Notes: generated from the sequence alone by a model not told the origin. A stretch of 64,000 nt of DNA from Planctomycetaceae bacterium (GCA_014762625.1 JABURQ010000058.1:1-64000); one strand, 5' to 3'; counted from the stretch's first letter, positions 28,996 through 37,346 are shown. Program-made: numbers and translations.

Positions 28996-29487
28996 TCAGG
29001 AGTGGGAATTGTCGGGTTCGAGACACGATTGCCGTGCTTTTTCCAGCAATCGACTCAGTTGCCGGAGTTCCTCGTCTGATAAATGGCCCGCGAGTTTTTT
29101 GTGAAGTTCGGAGACCGGTTCGTCGAGCTTGTCGAGGATTTCGAGGCCGGCGTCGGTAATGCTGACGTAGACCACGCGACGATCTTTCGTGCAGCGAGAG
29201 CGTTCTACGAGCTCCCGTTTTTCCAACCGGTCGATCAGTCCGGTGATTGCCGGGACCACCTGAATCATGCGATTACCGATGGCGAGTGACGGCAACGGCT
29301 CCCCCGCGCCGCGGAGGATTCGTAAAATGTTGTACTGCGACATCGTGAGACCATGTTGTCGAAACAAACGCCCGAATCGATTCTGGAACTGATCGTTGGT
29401 CCGCAGGATATTGATGACCGCTTCCTGTTCGAGTGAGTGGAACGGGACGCTTTTCTTCAGTTCTCTTTCAAGTTGCGAAGTTCCCAT
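28996..29487 (-). CDS. MarR-family transcriptional regulator
   Basis: 163 residues, winged helix-turn-helix. The wHTH covers roughly residues 45-115: LTMSQYNILRILRGAGEPLPSL, then the recognition helix region VVPAITGLIDRLEKRELVERSR and the wing DRRVVYVSITDAG. Members repress neighbouring genes and release DNA on ligand binding or oxidation. No cysteine with an OhrR-like context is seen, so redox sensing is not implied. AAGGAG is five bases before the ATG. An inverted repeat (29497-29533) covers the promoter and may be its own operator. Sits 133 bp before the peroxiredoxin-like gene, in the same direction. Confidence 0.88.
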   Translation of the reverse strand: MGTSQLERELKKSVPFHSLEQEAVINILRTNDQFQNRFGRLFRQHGLTMSQYNILRILRGAGEPLPSLAIGNRMIQVVPAITGLIDRLEKRELVERSRCTKDRRVVYVSITDAGLEILDKLDEPVSELHKKLAGHLSDEELRQLSRLLEKARQSCLEPDNSHS

Positions 29488-29496
29488 GCTATCTCC

Positions 29497-29533
29497 TTAG
29501 TCGATTAGTATATTATTGACATATCAACTAATC
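29497..29533 (-). promoter_or_regulatory. Inverted repeat overlapping the marR-type promoter
   Basis: A perfect 7-bp inverted repeat, GATTAGT (29503-29509) and ACTAATC (29527-29533), is nested with TTAGTCGA (29497-29504) and TCAACTAA (29524-29531). The AT-rich centre contains -10-like TAATAT on the minus strand. This fits a MarR autoregulatory operator placed over the promoter, but no experimental motif is known for this protein. Confidence 0.4.
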
Positions 29534-29713
29534 CTGCAAGGGACTCCGGAGAAAAGCTTCGAAATCGAAGTATCTCGATATTCGGTAGTAAGATAGGGGG
29601 TTCTCCGAGAAATGGAATCGCCGACTCTCAACAGCACTCATGTGGAATATGTTATGCCTTGCCAGTGGAAGCAGCCTGGCGCCATCTTTCAGCGATGTTT
29701 TGCAGATTGTCTA

Positions 29714-29742
29714 TTGACTCGTACAGTAAACTAACGAATAAT
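29714..29742 (+). promoter_or_regulatory. Sigma70-type promoter for the two-gene AT-rich module
   Basis: TTGACT (29714-29719) and AATAAT (29737-29742) are separated by exactly 17 bases; each differs from consensus at one position. The predicted start site near 29749 leaves a 5' leader of about 36 bases before ATG 29785. Confidence 0.5.
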
Positions 29743-29784
29743 CACCAACCGCTACTGTAACTGCGTTTATATCGCGGGAGTTTC

Positions 29785-30456
29785 ATGTTTTGGCGGTTTC
29801 TGAAAACAAGTATTGCGGTTACCCTTTCAGTAGTCCCCCTCGCCATTGCTGAAATCGAGAACCAGAATCAAAGAGTCGTCTGGATCACGATTTTGGGGGT
29901 AGTCGTTTTTGCCATCAATTTCTTTGGATTTTTCAAGCCGGATAAACGTTTCGAGAGTGTCAGAGACCCAACACTGAAGAGAATCTTCGACGAGAAATTT
30001 TCGACCGTTCGTCGAGCATTAAACAAGACTCAGAGATTGCCCTTTCGAGTTTCCGTGATGGTGCCAATCGGATGTTGGCCGTTCCGAAAACTCAAAATGA
30101 TCTACACTTATGAAATAAAGCCAGATGATCCCGATTACCATATGCAGCTCCAACAAGGTCATGGTTTAGCATGGTTAGTGATGGAAAATGGTAAAACAGG
30201 ATGGTTTCATCGCGAAAAGCACTCATCCAGCGAACTTGGATTAACCGATCTTGAAATAGAGAAAACTGAACATATCATTGCTATTATTTCTCTTCCCTTG
30301 AGGAGAAAAAAGAAACAAAAACCTTTTGCAGTCTTGAATATTGATGCTCTTCAAACGGAAGCTGCGGATTTTCTGGAAAGAGAATTCGAAGAATTGAAAA
30401 ACCATAATAACCTGGAGTTACAGTTGCTAGCTGAGCAAGTCCGGGATTTCGTATAG
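29785..30456 (+). CDS. Membrane protein with a cytoplasmic GAF-like domain
   Basis: 223 residues. Two hydrophobic segments (about 6-24 and 32-51) form a membrane hairpin, followed by a soluble domain. That domain contains HGLAWLVMENGKTGWFH, then HIIAIISLPL near 170 and KPFAVLNIDAL near 190, a pattern typical of the last strands of GAF domains (small-molecule-binding sensors). No output domain follows. GGGAG is four bases before the ATG. Base and codon use (more A/T-ending codons) differ from flanking genes, suggesting acquisition. Its likely partner is the 66-residue protein nine bases downstream. Assignment as GAF is tentative. Confidence 0.6.
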   Translation: MFWRFLKTSIAVTLSVVPLAIAEIENQNQRVVWITILGVVVFAINFFGFFKPDKRFESVRDPTLKRIFDEKFSTVRRALNKTQRLPFRVSVMVPIGCWPFRKLKMIYTYEIKPDDPDYHMQLQQGHGLAWLVMENGKTGWFHREKHSSSELGLTDLEIEKTEHIIAIISLPLRRKKKQKPFAVLNIDALQTEAADFLEREFEELKNHNNLELQLLAEQVRDFV

Positions 30457-30465
30457 GACAGACTT

Positions 30466-30666
30466 ATGACTCGTGAGAAAGTTCAAGGCCCTGAGTTCAC
30501 CGACCTACCTTCATCGGGGATTGACCTGACAGATCCAAGTCAACTGGAGAGTTATGCTGATAAGCTTTACTCACCTTTTGAAATGAATGAAACATTGAAA
30601 GCATTAATCGATCGCCTCAAGCAGAATCAGCACGATACATCGGAGTCTTACCCCGCTCGCTTCTAA
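30466..30666 (+). CDS. Small hypothetical protein, partner of the GAF-like membrane protein
   Basis: 66 residues, starting nine bases after the upstream stop, with GGA a few bases before the ATG. The sequence is acidic, without hydrophobic segments, Cys or recognisable domain: an N-terminal loop rich in Pro/Ser/Thr/Asp and a C-terminal amphipathic helix (MNETLKALIDRLKQNQ). Such small genes next to sensors can be ligands, adaptors or inhibitors, but no family is recognised. Kept as a real gene because of spacing, shared composition with its neighbour and an adequate ribosome site. Confidence 0.5.
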   Translation: MTREKVQGPEFTDLPSSGIDLTDPSQLESYADKLYSPFEMNETLKALIDRLKQNQHDTSESYPARF

Positions 30667-30701
30667 TTTCCAACCCGTAACCTGTCTCGTGGCCCCTATC
30701 T

Positions 30702-31475
30702 TCACCATTCCTCGGGGATCTCTTCCCCGCCGTCGGGAGTCGCGAGAGCTTTTAGGATTCTGGGGTCAATTTTGTTGTCGACGTATCGAACACGACCATC
30801 GGCAAATCCGATCACCGTCATTCCATCATGATCCGTGACACCGAATGTGTTTGTTCCGGGGCGAAGACCCAACGCTGGATCACGGGCATTGCCGGGCGCT
30901 CCCCACGCCGGCAGCCCTTGCTGAATCTCTCCCATCAGGATGGTGTTGCCGAGGCCATCCGCGCGAGAAATCTCATCTTCAGTCAGCGACTCGTTATCGG
31001 GAAACAGGTGGGAGTTCAGAGTGAAGTGAATTAAGGCGTGGCCCGAGGCGTCGGTTGTTTGAGACAATTCGGGGATCAGGAATGAGCGAATTTCCTGCTT
31101 CATCAGTTCCTCATTCCGAGGATGATTCCAGGGGACGGTGAAATCAATTTGATCGTAGAGGTCGGCGTGATCCATTAACGGCAGCATTCTGGTCGCCCAG
31201 CCATGCGCGGGAGTCCCATCGGCAAGATGATACGTCGGCGGTGCAAAAGAGCCCTTCGATTGGGAGGCATAATTTTTCTGTGCCAAAGCCAAATTCTTGG
31301 CATTGTTGATGGCTTGTGGATACCGTCCATCAACTCTCTTTACTGAGAAGGAATCGGTCAGGAATAAAATGGAGAGGTAACCCAGCATCAGAATCACAAC
31401 TCCACGTAGGAAATTAGCAAGATACTTCCATCGACCTTCTTGTGAAGATTCTGAAGATTGTCGATTGCCATTCAT
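30702..31475 (-). CDS. Divergent DUF1559-like protein with N-terminal transmembrane anchor
   Basis: 257 residues. It lacks the prepilin FTLIELLVV signature of the other two DUF1559 proteins; instead a transmembrane helix (about 22-42) follows a polar N-terminus. The body keeps the family layout: NNAKNLALAQKNYASQ (in place of [12 protein letters not shown]), then GWATRMLPLMDHADLYDQI, NTILMGEI and a C-terminal FGVTDHDGMTVIGFADGRVRYVDN, which is a variant of H-X9-DG. It probably resides in the membrane without pilin-type processing. Function unknown. Downstream direction faces the AT-rich module; upstream is a 276-bp intergenic region. Confidence 0.7.
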   Translation of the reverse strand: MNGNRQSSESSQEGRWKYLANFLRGVVILMLGYLSILFLTDSFSVKRVDGRYPQAINNAKNLALAQKNYASQSKGSFAPPTYHLADGTPAHGWATRMLPLMDHADLYDQIDFTVPWNHPRNEELMKQEIRSFLIPELSQTTDASGHALIHFTLNSHLFPDNESLTEDEISRADGLGNTILMGEIQQGLPAWGAPGNARDPALGLRPGTNTFGVTDHDGMTVIGFADGRVRYVDNKIDPRILKALATPDGGEEIPEEW

Positions 31476-31485
31476 CCTGATTCCT

Positions 31486-31512
31486 CAATCCGTGTCATCC
31501 GCGAAATCCGTG
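31486..31512 (-). repeat. Three tandem 9-bp units (CRCGGATNN)
   Basis: On the minus strand the bases read CACGGATTT, CGCGGATGA and CACGGATTG in direct succession. This is a perfect 9-bp periodicity with five invariant positions CGGAT. Sequences of this type (CACGGAT-rich microrepeats) recur between genes in planctomycetes and some other phyla; that comparison is from general knowledge, not from a search. Located just upstream of the DUF1559-like gene. Confidence 0.5.
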
Positions 31513-31751
31513 GCTCCTCAAATTTAATTTGTGCCTTTTTGTTTTTATCGTGGCCCTCAACATGGACCGCACAGCGGCCCCCATCATTTCATTGTAGCTG
31601 AATAAAATTCCATTGGCAGACACTTTTTTCCTCGGGTACAATAAATCCAGCGACGCTGATGTCTTCTGACGCGGCGAAGACACCTTGTTTTCCCCGTCAG
31701 CCGGTCGCTCCCGCCTTGATCCACACATCTTCTCTATTTGAATCAAACGCC

Positions 31752-34700
31752 ATGCGATTCACTCCCATCACACGCGCGCTGGGATGCCTTGCTCTCTGCC
31801 TGTTTGCAATCACCCTTGCTGCCGAAGACGCCACAGAAAATTCCAACAAACCGCTCGATCCCGAACATGCCAAAAAGTATGCCGAGGGATTGAAGCTGTT
31901 TAAGGGGCAAGTGCGTCCGATTCTGATGAACCGTTGCGGCACGTGTCACGGCGTGGATGTGATTGAAGGGGAATTCGACCTGACGGATCGCGCAGGTTTG
32001 CTCAAAGGGGGAGCCACCGAACCGGCGGTCAACTTGAAGGTGCCGAAGGAGAGTTACCTGATACGCCTGGTAACTCACAAAGAACAACCCTACATGCCGT
32101 ACGAAGAAGAGCGGATGCCGCAGGCAGAGATCGACGCGATCCGGAAATGGATCGAGTTGGGGGCACCGTACGACAAGCCGCTCGTCGAAGAGAAGATCGC
32201 CGTCACTCCGTGGCAGGAAAAGCAGATCGCTGACGACGCGGACGAGTTCTGGTCGTTTCGGAAGCTGAAGGTGGTCGATCCTCCGAGATTCACGGACGAT
32301 CGCTGGGCCAATAACGAAATCGATCGCTTCATCCTCGCGAAACTGGGCGAGAAAGGCATTTCACCCAATGCCCGCGCCGACAAACGAACGTTGATCCGCC
32401 GCGCCTATTACGATCTCGTCGGCATGCCGCCGACTCCCGCCGAAGTGCAATCCTTCCTGAACGATGACGATCCTCAGGCGTACTCGAAATTGATCGACAA
32501 GCTGCTCGCCAACGAACACTTCGGCGAACGCTGGGCTCGGCACTGGCTCGATGTTTCCCGCTTCGCCGAGTCCCACGGCTTCGAACAGGATTACGACCGG
32601 CCCTACGCGTATCACTTCCGGGACTTCGTGATCCAGGCGTTCAATCAGGACATGCCGTTCGATCAGTTCGTCCGCTGGCAATTGGCGGGAGACGAGATTG
32701 CCCCCGAGGATCCGCAGGCATTGATGGCGACCGGCTTTCTGGGAGCGGGAGTTTTCCCGACGCAGATCACCGCCAACGAAGTCGAACGGACGCGGTACGA
32801 CGCGCTCGACGATATGGCGGCGACCACCGGCAATGCGATGCTCGGGCTGTCCATCGGTTGCGCTCGGTGTCACGATCACAAATACGATCCGATTCCGCAG
32901 GGGGACTATTACCGTTTCATTTCGACGTTCACGACGGCCGTCCGCAGCAACGTTGATGTCGATATGACACCCGAACGAACCGCCGAGCGATTGGCTGCCT
33001 GGGAGCAACAGCACACCCCGAAACAGCAGGCTCTGGCCGACTACGAACAGAACGAGTTACAGAACAGGTTCGAACAATGGCTCACTTCGGCGGACCTGAA
33101 AAATCAATCGCTGCTGGCGGAGAGTGACTGGGTACTGTTCGACCAACTCGACGGAACATCGAAAAACGGCGCCACGCTCACGCGTCAGGCGGACGGTTCG
33201 CTCCTCGCGACAGGGAAAAATCCGAACAACGACATTTACACGTTCACATCACAGCCGCTGATTCCCGGTCAACTCATCGCAGCGATCAGGCTCGAAGCCC
33301 TCAGCGATCCCTCGATGAAAAAAGGAGGCCCGGGCCGTGCCGATAACGGTAACTTCGGTCTGAGTCGCATTCGTGTCTTCGTCGAAAAGAAGGACGGTCA
33401 GGATCGTCGGGAATTGAAGCTGATCGAGCCCCAGGTCGATTTCCAGCAGAACGATGCCAATCTGTCGATTGCCTCCTCGCTCGACGACGATCCGAAGACC
33501 GGATGGGCCGTCGATCCGCAATTCGGAAAGTCCCACTGGGCGACGTTTCAAGTGGCGACCGAAACCGCCGTCAAGCCGACTTCGGAAGAGCGTCTGGTCG
33601 TCGAACTGGAATTCAACGTCAATACGAAGCACGCCATCGGGCGTCCGCGGTTGTCTTATTCGGTCAAGCCTTCCCGTCCCGACGCCACAGGCAAGGTCGC
33701 CGACCTCTCCATCCTGAGAGCTATCAACGAACTCGCCGAAACCGGTGACGTCGAGAAACTGAAAGCGAACACGCGCGACGCATTACTCGATCATTTCCGG
33801 CGACAGGATCCGAAGTGGCGAGCCCTGAACGAGGCGGTTCAGAAAAGTCTCGCCGCCAAACCGCAGCCGAATCTCGAGAAGATGATGATTGTTTCGGAAG
33901 GGGTGAAACCGATTCGCCACCACACGCAGGGAGCCGACTTCTTCGAGGAGACGTTTTACCTGCGTCGCGGCGACAACGAACAGAAAGCGGGCGTCGCCGA
34001 GCAGGGATTTTTGCAGGTTCTGATGCGGGGAGAGAGCAGCAGCGACGAATGGAAAGTCGAGCCGCCGAACGATGACTCGAAACTCTCGTATCGCCGGACG
34101 TCGTTGGCAAACTGGATCACCGATACCAAGGATGGTCCCGGACATCTGCTGGCTCGCGTGATCGTCAATCGACTCTGGCAACATCACTTCGGCGAGGGGA
34201 TCGTCTCCACGCCGAACGATTTTGGAGCCCAGGGGAAAAAACCGACGCATCCCGAATTGCTCGACTGGCTGGCGAATTATCTGATCGAGAACGACTGGCG
34301 ACTCAAACCGGTTCACAAACTGATCATGACGTCGGCAGCCTACACGCAATCGTCGGCATACGATGAGACTAAGGCGAAGGCCGATCCCGGCAATCAATTA
34401 CTCTGGCGGTATGAACCGCATCGAGTCGAAGCGGAAATTATTCGCGACAGCATGCTGGCGGTCTCGGGGACTCTGGACGAAACGATGTTCGGCCCCGGCA
34501 CGCTCGATATGGGACACAAACGCCGCAGTATCTATTTCATGATCAAACGGAGTAAACTGATTCCGTTTCTGACGGTCTTTGATGCTCCGGAGCCGCTGGT
34601 ATCGGTGGGAGGTCGTCCCGCGACGACGGTCGCTCCTCAGGCGCTGATCTTCATGAACAGTCCGTACGTTCGCGAGTACGCGGGGAACTTCGCCCGACAG

Positions 34701-34922
34701 TTACTTTCGAGTGACAGCGCGACCGCCGACATTGTGAAGGCCGGTTACTGGAAAGCCCTCAGCCGAGACCCGAACGACCGGGAATTGCAGACGACGATTG
34801 ATTTCGTGGATGCGCAAACGAAATCCTACGCGGCCGAGGAACAAGCGAAACCTCGCGAACTGGCGGTGTCCGATTTCTGCCAGGCTCTGTTCAGTTTAAA
34901 CGAGTTCATTTTTATTGAGTGA
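31752..34922 (+). CDS. PSCyt1-DUF1549-DUF1553 protein with inserted beta-sandwich domain
   Basis: 1056 residues with a signal peptide (1-24). Haem motif CGTCH at 62-66 in PSCyt1; second CARCHDHKYDP in DUF1549 near 375; DUF1553 with RVIVNRLWQHHFGEGIV near 805. Between DUF1549 and DUF1553, residues about 458-646 form an extra domain with a concanavalin/galactose-binding (LamG- or discoidin-like) look: WVLFDQLDG near its start, then IRVFVEKK and SYSVKP strands. This makes it about 200 residues longer than its paralogues. No DUF1501 gene accompanies it; the next gene is a convergent kinase 19 bp away. ATG 31752 is chosen over an upstream in-frame ATG because it opens the signal peptide. Confidence 0.87.
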   Translation: MRFTPITRALGCLALCLFAITLAAEDATENSNKPLDPEHAKKYAEGLKLFKGQVRPILMNRCGTCHGVDVIEGEFDLTDRAGLLKGGATEPAVNLKVPKESYLIRLVTHKEQPYMPYEEERMPQAEIDAIRKWIELGAPYDKPLVEEKIAVTPWQEKQIADDADEFWSFRKLKVVDPPRFTDDRWANNEIDRFILAKLGEKGISPNARADKRTLIRRAYYDLVGMPPTPAEVQSFLNDDDPQAYSKLIDKLLANEHFGERWARHWLDVSRFAESHGFEQDYDRPYAYHFRDFVIQAFNQDMPFDQFVRWQLAGDEIAPEDPQALMATGFLGAGVFPTQITANEVERTRYDALDDMAATTGNAMLGLSIGCARCHDHKYDPIPQGDYYRFISTFTTAVRSNVDVDMTPERTAERLAAWEQQHTPKQQALADYEQNELQNRFEQWLTSADLKNQSLLAESDWVLFDQLDGTSKNGATLTRQADGSLLATGKNPNNDIYTFTSQPLIPGQLIAAIRLEALSDPSMKKGGPGRADNGNFGLSRIRVFVEKKDGQDRRELKLIEPQVDFQQNDANLSIASSLDDDPKTGWAVDPQFGKSHWATFQVATETAVKPTSEERLVVELEFNVNTKHAIGRPRLSYSVKPSRPDATGKVADLSILRAINELAETGDVEKLKANTRDALLDHFRRQDPKWRALNEAVQKSLAAKPQPNLEKMMIVSEGVKPIRHHTQGADFFEETFYLRRGDNEQKAGVAEQGFLQVLMRGESSSDEWKVEPPNDDSKLSYRRTSLANWITDTKDGPGHLLARVIVNRLWQHHFGEGIVSTPNDFGAQGKKPTHPELLDWLANYLIENDWRLKPVHKLIMTSAAYTQSSAYDETKAKADPGNQLLWRYEPHRVEAEIIRDSMLAVSGTLDETMFGPGTLDMGHKRRSIYFMIKRSKLIPFLTVFDAPEPLVSVGGRPATTVAPQALIFMNSPYVREYAGNFARQLLSSDSATADIVKAGYWKALSRDPNDRELQTTIDFVDAQTKSYAAEEQAKPRELAVSDFCQALFSLNEFIFIE

Positions 34923-34941
34923 GATTAAGCGACCGCGAGAT

Positions 34942-36645
34942 TTAACGCAGAAAATACCACCAGACAGCCGCCGCGATGGCGGTAAGTCCGAGAAGCCCCA
35001 CGAGCAGTCGCCGCCACAGGGATCGCGGTTTCTGGGCGGTGGGATCGGGTTGGTTCGGGTCGAGGATAAGAAACCGCTGATCGAATGAGATCACAATTTC
35101 GTCGCCGTGCCAGAGCATCTGTTGCGACACTTTCTGGCCGTTGACGCGGATGCCGTTCGTGCTGTCCAAGTCGGCGATCGTCCACCACTGCCCCTCGCGA
35201 CGCAGTTCGCAATGTTTCGAGGAGACATCGCCGACGGGGAGGGTCAGATCGTAGGAGGCATCGCGACCGATCACGAATTTGTCTTTAGCGAGGCTGATGC
35301 GGTGATCTCGATTGAGATCGACGAGGATGGCGGTCGCGTGGTTTTTGGGCAGGAAATTCTGGGCGAGCTTTCCGGCGTCTGCCGACGCATCGGGAAGCGC
35401 GAAGTCTTCATCGACGTTGTGCAGAGGCTGTGTTTCGGATTCGATTTTGGTATCGAGTGATTCCGCCCGCTCGTGGGCGACTTCCGCAATTTCGCTGACG
35501 GTGGCGGCTTTGGAGGAGAGACGCGGGCGCGGCTGGCTCGGATTTTCCAGTTGCGATTTTTCGCGCGCCTGTTTGACGCGTCGACGGATCGCACCGTTGA
35601 CGCTGAAATCGAGTGGTTTTCGTTCCGCGAGTGGTGTGAGATACCCGATCAGTTCGTTCATATCCTCGAACCGGTTGTCGGGATTTTTCTTCAGTAGTTT
35701 TTCAACGATCGCGGCGACTTTGTTGGGAATGTCGGGAACCAGAGATTTGATCGAAGGAGCTTTTTCCTGCCGATGCGCTCGGACCTTTTCGACGCCGCTC
35801 GACTTCACGAACGGCAATCGCCCCGCCAGCAGATAAAACATCGTGCAGCCGAGAGAGTATTGATCGGTTTTTGGGGTGACGGCTTGCGCGTCGACCGATT
35901 GTTCGGGCGAGATGTAATCGGGCGTTCCGATGCAGTCGTGTCCGAAGATCATCGAGAGCGAGAATTCGGAATCCTCCTGATCGGGTAACAGCGCGAGGCC
36001 GAAGTCGAGCAGTTTGACTTCGCCTTGTTTAGTGACGAGCAGGTTCTCGGCTTTCACGTCGCGGTGGATGATGCCGGTATCGTGAGCGAACTGTAATGCA
36101 ATCGCCGCTTGCCGCATGAAATCGCAAACCTGAGGCCAGGGGAGCGGACCTTTGACGGACATCAGTTCGAGCAGATTGATACCGCTGACGAATTCCATCG
36201 CCAGATAGCAGATTGCTCCCGTATCCTTAAACTCGATGGTCCGCACGATTTTCTCGTGATGGAGTTGCTCGCCCGCCTCCGCCTCCATCTTCAGTCGCAG
36301 CAGCATCCCGGTCTCGTGCCGATATTTTTCGCTGAGGACTTTGATCGCGACGAGATCTTTGGACTCGATTTCTTCGGCGAGATACAGTCGCCCCATCCCG
36401 CCGAACCCGAGCAGTTCGAGAACGCGGTAATGATCGATGACCAAACCACGTGCGCGACCGGTCAGCAGTTGCTCGGCCTGATAGCGGGTCAAACGCCCCG
36501 ATTTGACCAAGCGGCGAGCGACAGCCGTCGCATTCTCCGACTCATTCAATTGATATTTCTGGATAACGTCGGCGAGCTCATCGTCCGTCAGGAGATGGCT
36601 TTTGCCCAGCAATTCCAGAAATTGATCTCGATGTGTTACCAACAT
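34942..36645 (-). CDS. Hanks-type Ser/Thr protein kinase with C-terminal FHA domain and transmembrane anchor
   Basis: 567 residues. A planctomycete-type N-terminal helical segment (1-70, FLELLGKSHLLTDDELADV) leads into the kinase domain: glycine loop LGFGGMGRLYLAEE (79-92), K102 in VAIKVL, IIHRDVKAENLL (192-203) and DFG at 214-216, then TPDYISPEQ. The kinase is followed by a low-complexity linker (350-435), an FHA domain (about 437-527: GRDASYD, SSKHCEL, DSTNG) that binds phosphothreonine, and one transmembrane helix (545-565) with the FHA and kinase cytoplasmic. ATG 36645 is chosen by family length and by TATAAT at 36680-36685; the frame stays open upstream into the broken macrodomain gene. 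Confidence 0.87.
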   Translation of the reverse strand: MLVTHRDQFLELLGKSHLLTDDELADVIQKYQLNESENATAVARRLVKSGRLTRYQAEQLLTGRARGLVIDHYRVLELLGFGGMGRLYLAEEIESKDLVAIKVLSEKYRHETGMLLRLKMEAEAGEQLHHEKIVRTIEFKDTGAICYLAMEFVSGINLLELMSVKGPLPWPQVCDFMRQAAIALQFAHDTGIIHRDVKAENLLVTKQGEVKLLDFGLALLPDQEDSEFSLSMIFGHDCIGTPDYISPEQSVDAQAVTPKTDQYSLGCTMFYLLAGRLPFVKSSGVEKVRAHRQEKAPSIKSLVPDIPNKVAAIVEKLLKKNPDNRFEDMNELIGYLTPLAERKPLDFSVNGAIRRRVKQAREKSQLENPSQPRPRLSSKAATVSEIAEVAHERAESLDTKIESETQPLHNVDEDFALPDASADAGKLAQNFLPKNHATAILVDLNRDHRISLAKDKFVIGRDASYDLTLPVGDVSSKHCELRREGQWWTIADLDSTNGIRVNGQKVSQQMLWHGDEIVISFDQRFLILDPNQPDPTAQKPRSLWRRLLVGLLGLTAIAAAVWWYFLR

Positions 36646-36679
36646 GGCGAACGCCGACTCGTAGATAGGATCTGACCCA

Positions 36680-36685
36680 ATTATA
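36680..36685 (-). promoter_or_regulatory. Candidate -10 box upstream of the FHA kinase gene
   Basis: A perfect TATAAT on the minus strand lies 35 bp before the chosen kinase start, and a usable -35 match was not found. Its position supports independent transcription of the kinase gene rather than fusion with the upstream macrodomain frame. Confidence 0.3.
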
Positions 36686-36792
36686 AGGGAAACTTTACGG
36701 ATCTCCACGATCATACGCCAGAATTTCGGTCGGTGAGGACGGCACTTTTCCGGAATGGAGGCGTCGGATAATCCCCTATAAGACCATACGTT

Positions 36793-37316
36793 TAGTGTTC
36801 TGAGCAAGTCGTTGTAGCGTTTCGTATCCGCAGAATTGAAGCAGCAGAACGTCACCTCTCGCGGTAAGTCTCGTTCCGACAACCAGTTGACCACCGTTTC
36901 GAACGCCACCTCACTCGCCTCGTCCGCGGGGTAGCCGAACACACCGGTTGAAATGCAGGGGAAAGCGACGGACTCGAGATCGTGCGCCTCTCCGCGAGCG
37001 CGAGTGATTTTTGATAGCAGGAAGCCAGTAACGCGGATTCCCCCTGATCTCCCCCATTCCAGACCGGCCCGACGGTATGAATCACGTATTGAGCGGGCAG
37101 CTCGTAACCTCCCGTGAGTTTCGCGTCTCCCGTTTCACAGCCTCCCAGCGTGCGACATTCTTCCAGCAGCCCCGATCCCGCGGCGGCGTGAATGGCTCCG
37201 TCGACACCTCCACCTCCCAGCAGGGTTTGGTTGGCGGCGTTGACGATCGCGTCCACTTTCAGCGAGGTAATGTCTCCCTGAATCACCTTGATGCGTGAAT
37301 GAAGATTCGGTGACAC
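36793..37316 (-). pseudogene. Macrodomain (ADP-ribose-binding) gene broken by a -1 frameshift
   Basis: The first part, read from ATG 37316, is a normal macrodomain: [20 protein letters not shown], the ligand loop [15 protein letters not shown] and [13 protein letters not shown]. The frame then goes wrong after SLALAE. From about 36992 the correct continuation is one base off: [18 protein letters not shown], the second ligand loop, and [29 protein letters not shown]. One missing base near 36991-36992 would restore a full domain of about 175 residues. Such proteins bind or hydrolyse ADP-ribose derivatives, for example O-acetyl-ADP-ribose. The second frame has no stop and runs in frame into the kinase gene. 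Sequencing error and true mutation cannot be separated here. Confidence 0.75.
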
Positions 37317-37346
37317 GGCCCCTCCTGGTCGTTTCCGCGTGATCGT

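Larger units (their letters stand above)
29488..29784. other. Divergent intergenic region, MarR gene to membrane GAF-like gene
   Basis: Apart from the inverted repeat near 29515 and the plus-strand promoter at 29714-29742, about 180 bases (29540-29710) show no gene or obvious site. Base composition becomes AT-richer toward the right end. Confidence 0.45.

Noticed and set aside
34942..36942. A single 666-codon kinase gene starting at 36942
   Set aside because: Its first 50 residues are the tail of a macrodomain, and the next 49 show no conserved features; the family-typical kinase N-terminus begins at 36645. The possible fusion is reported as a finding instead.
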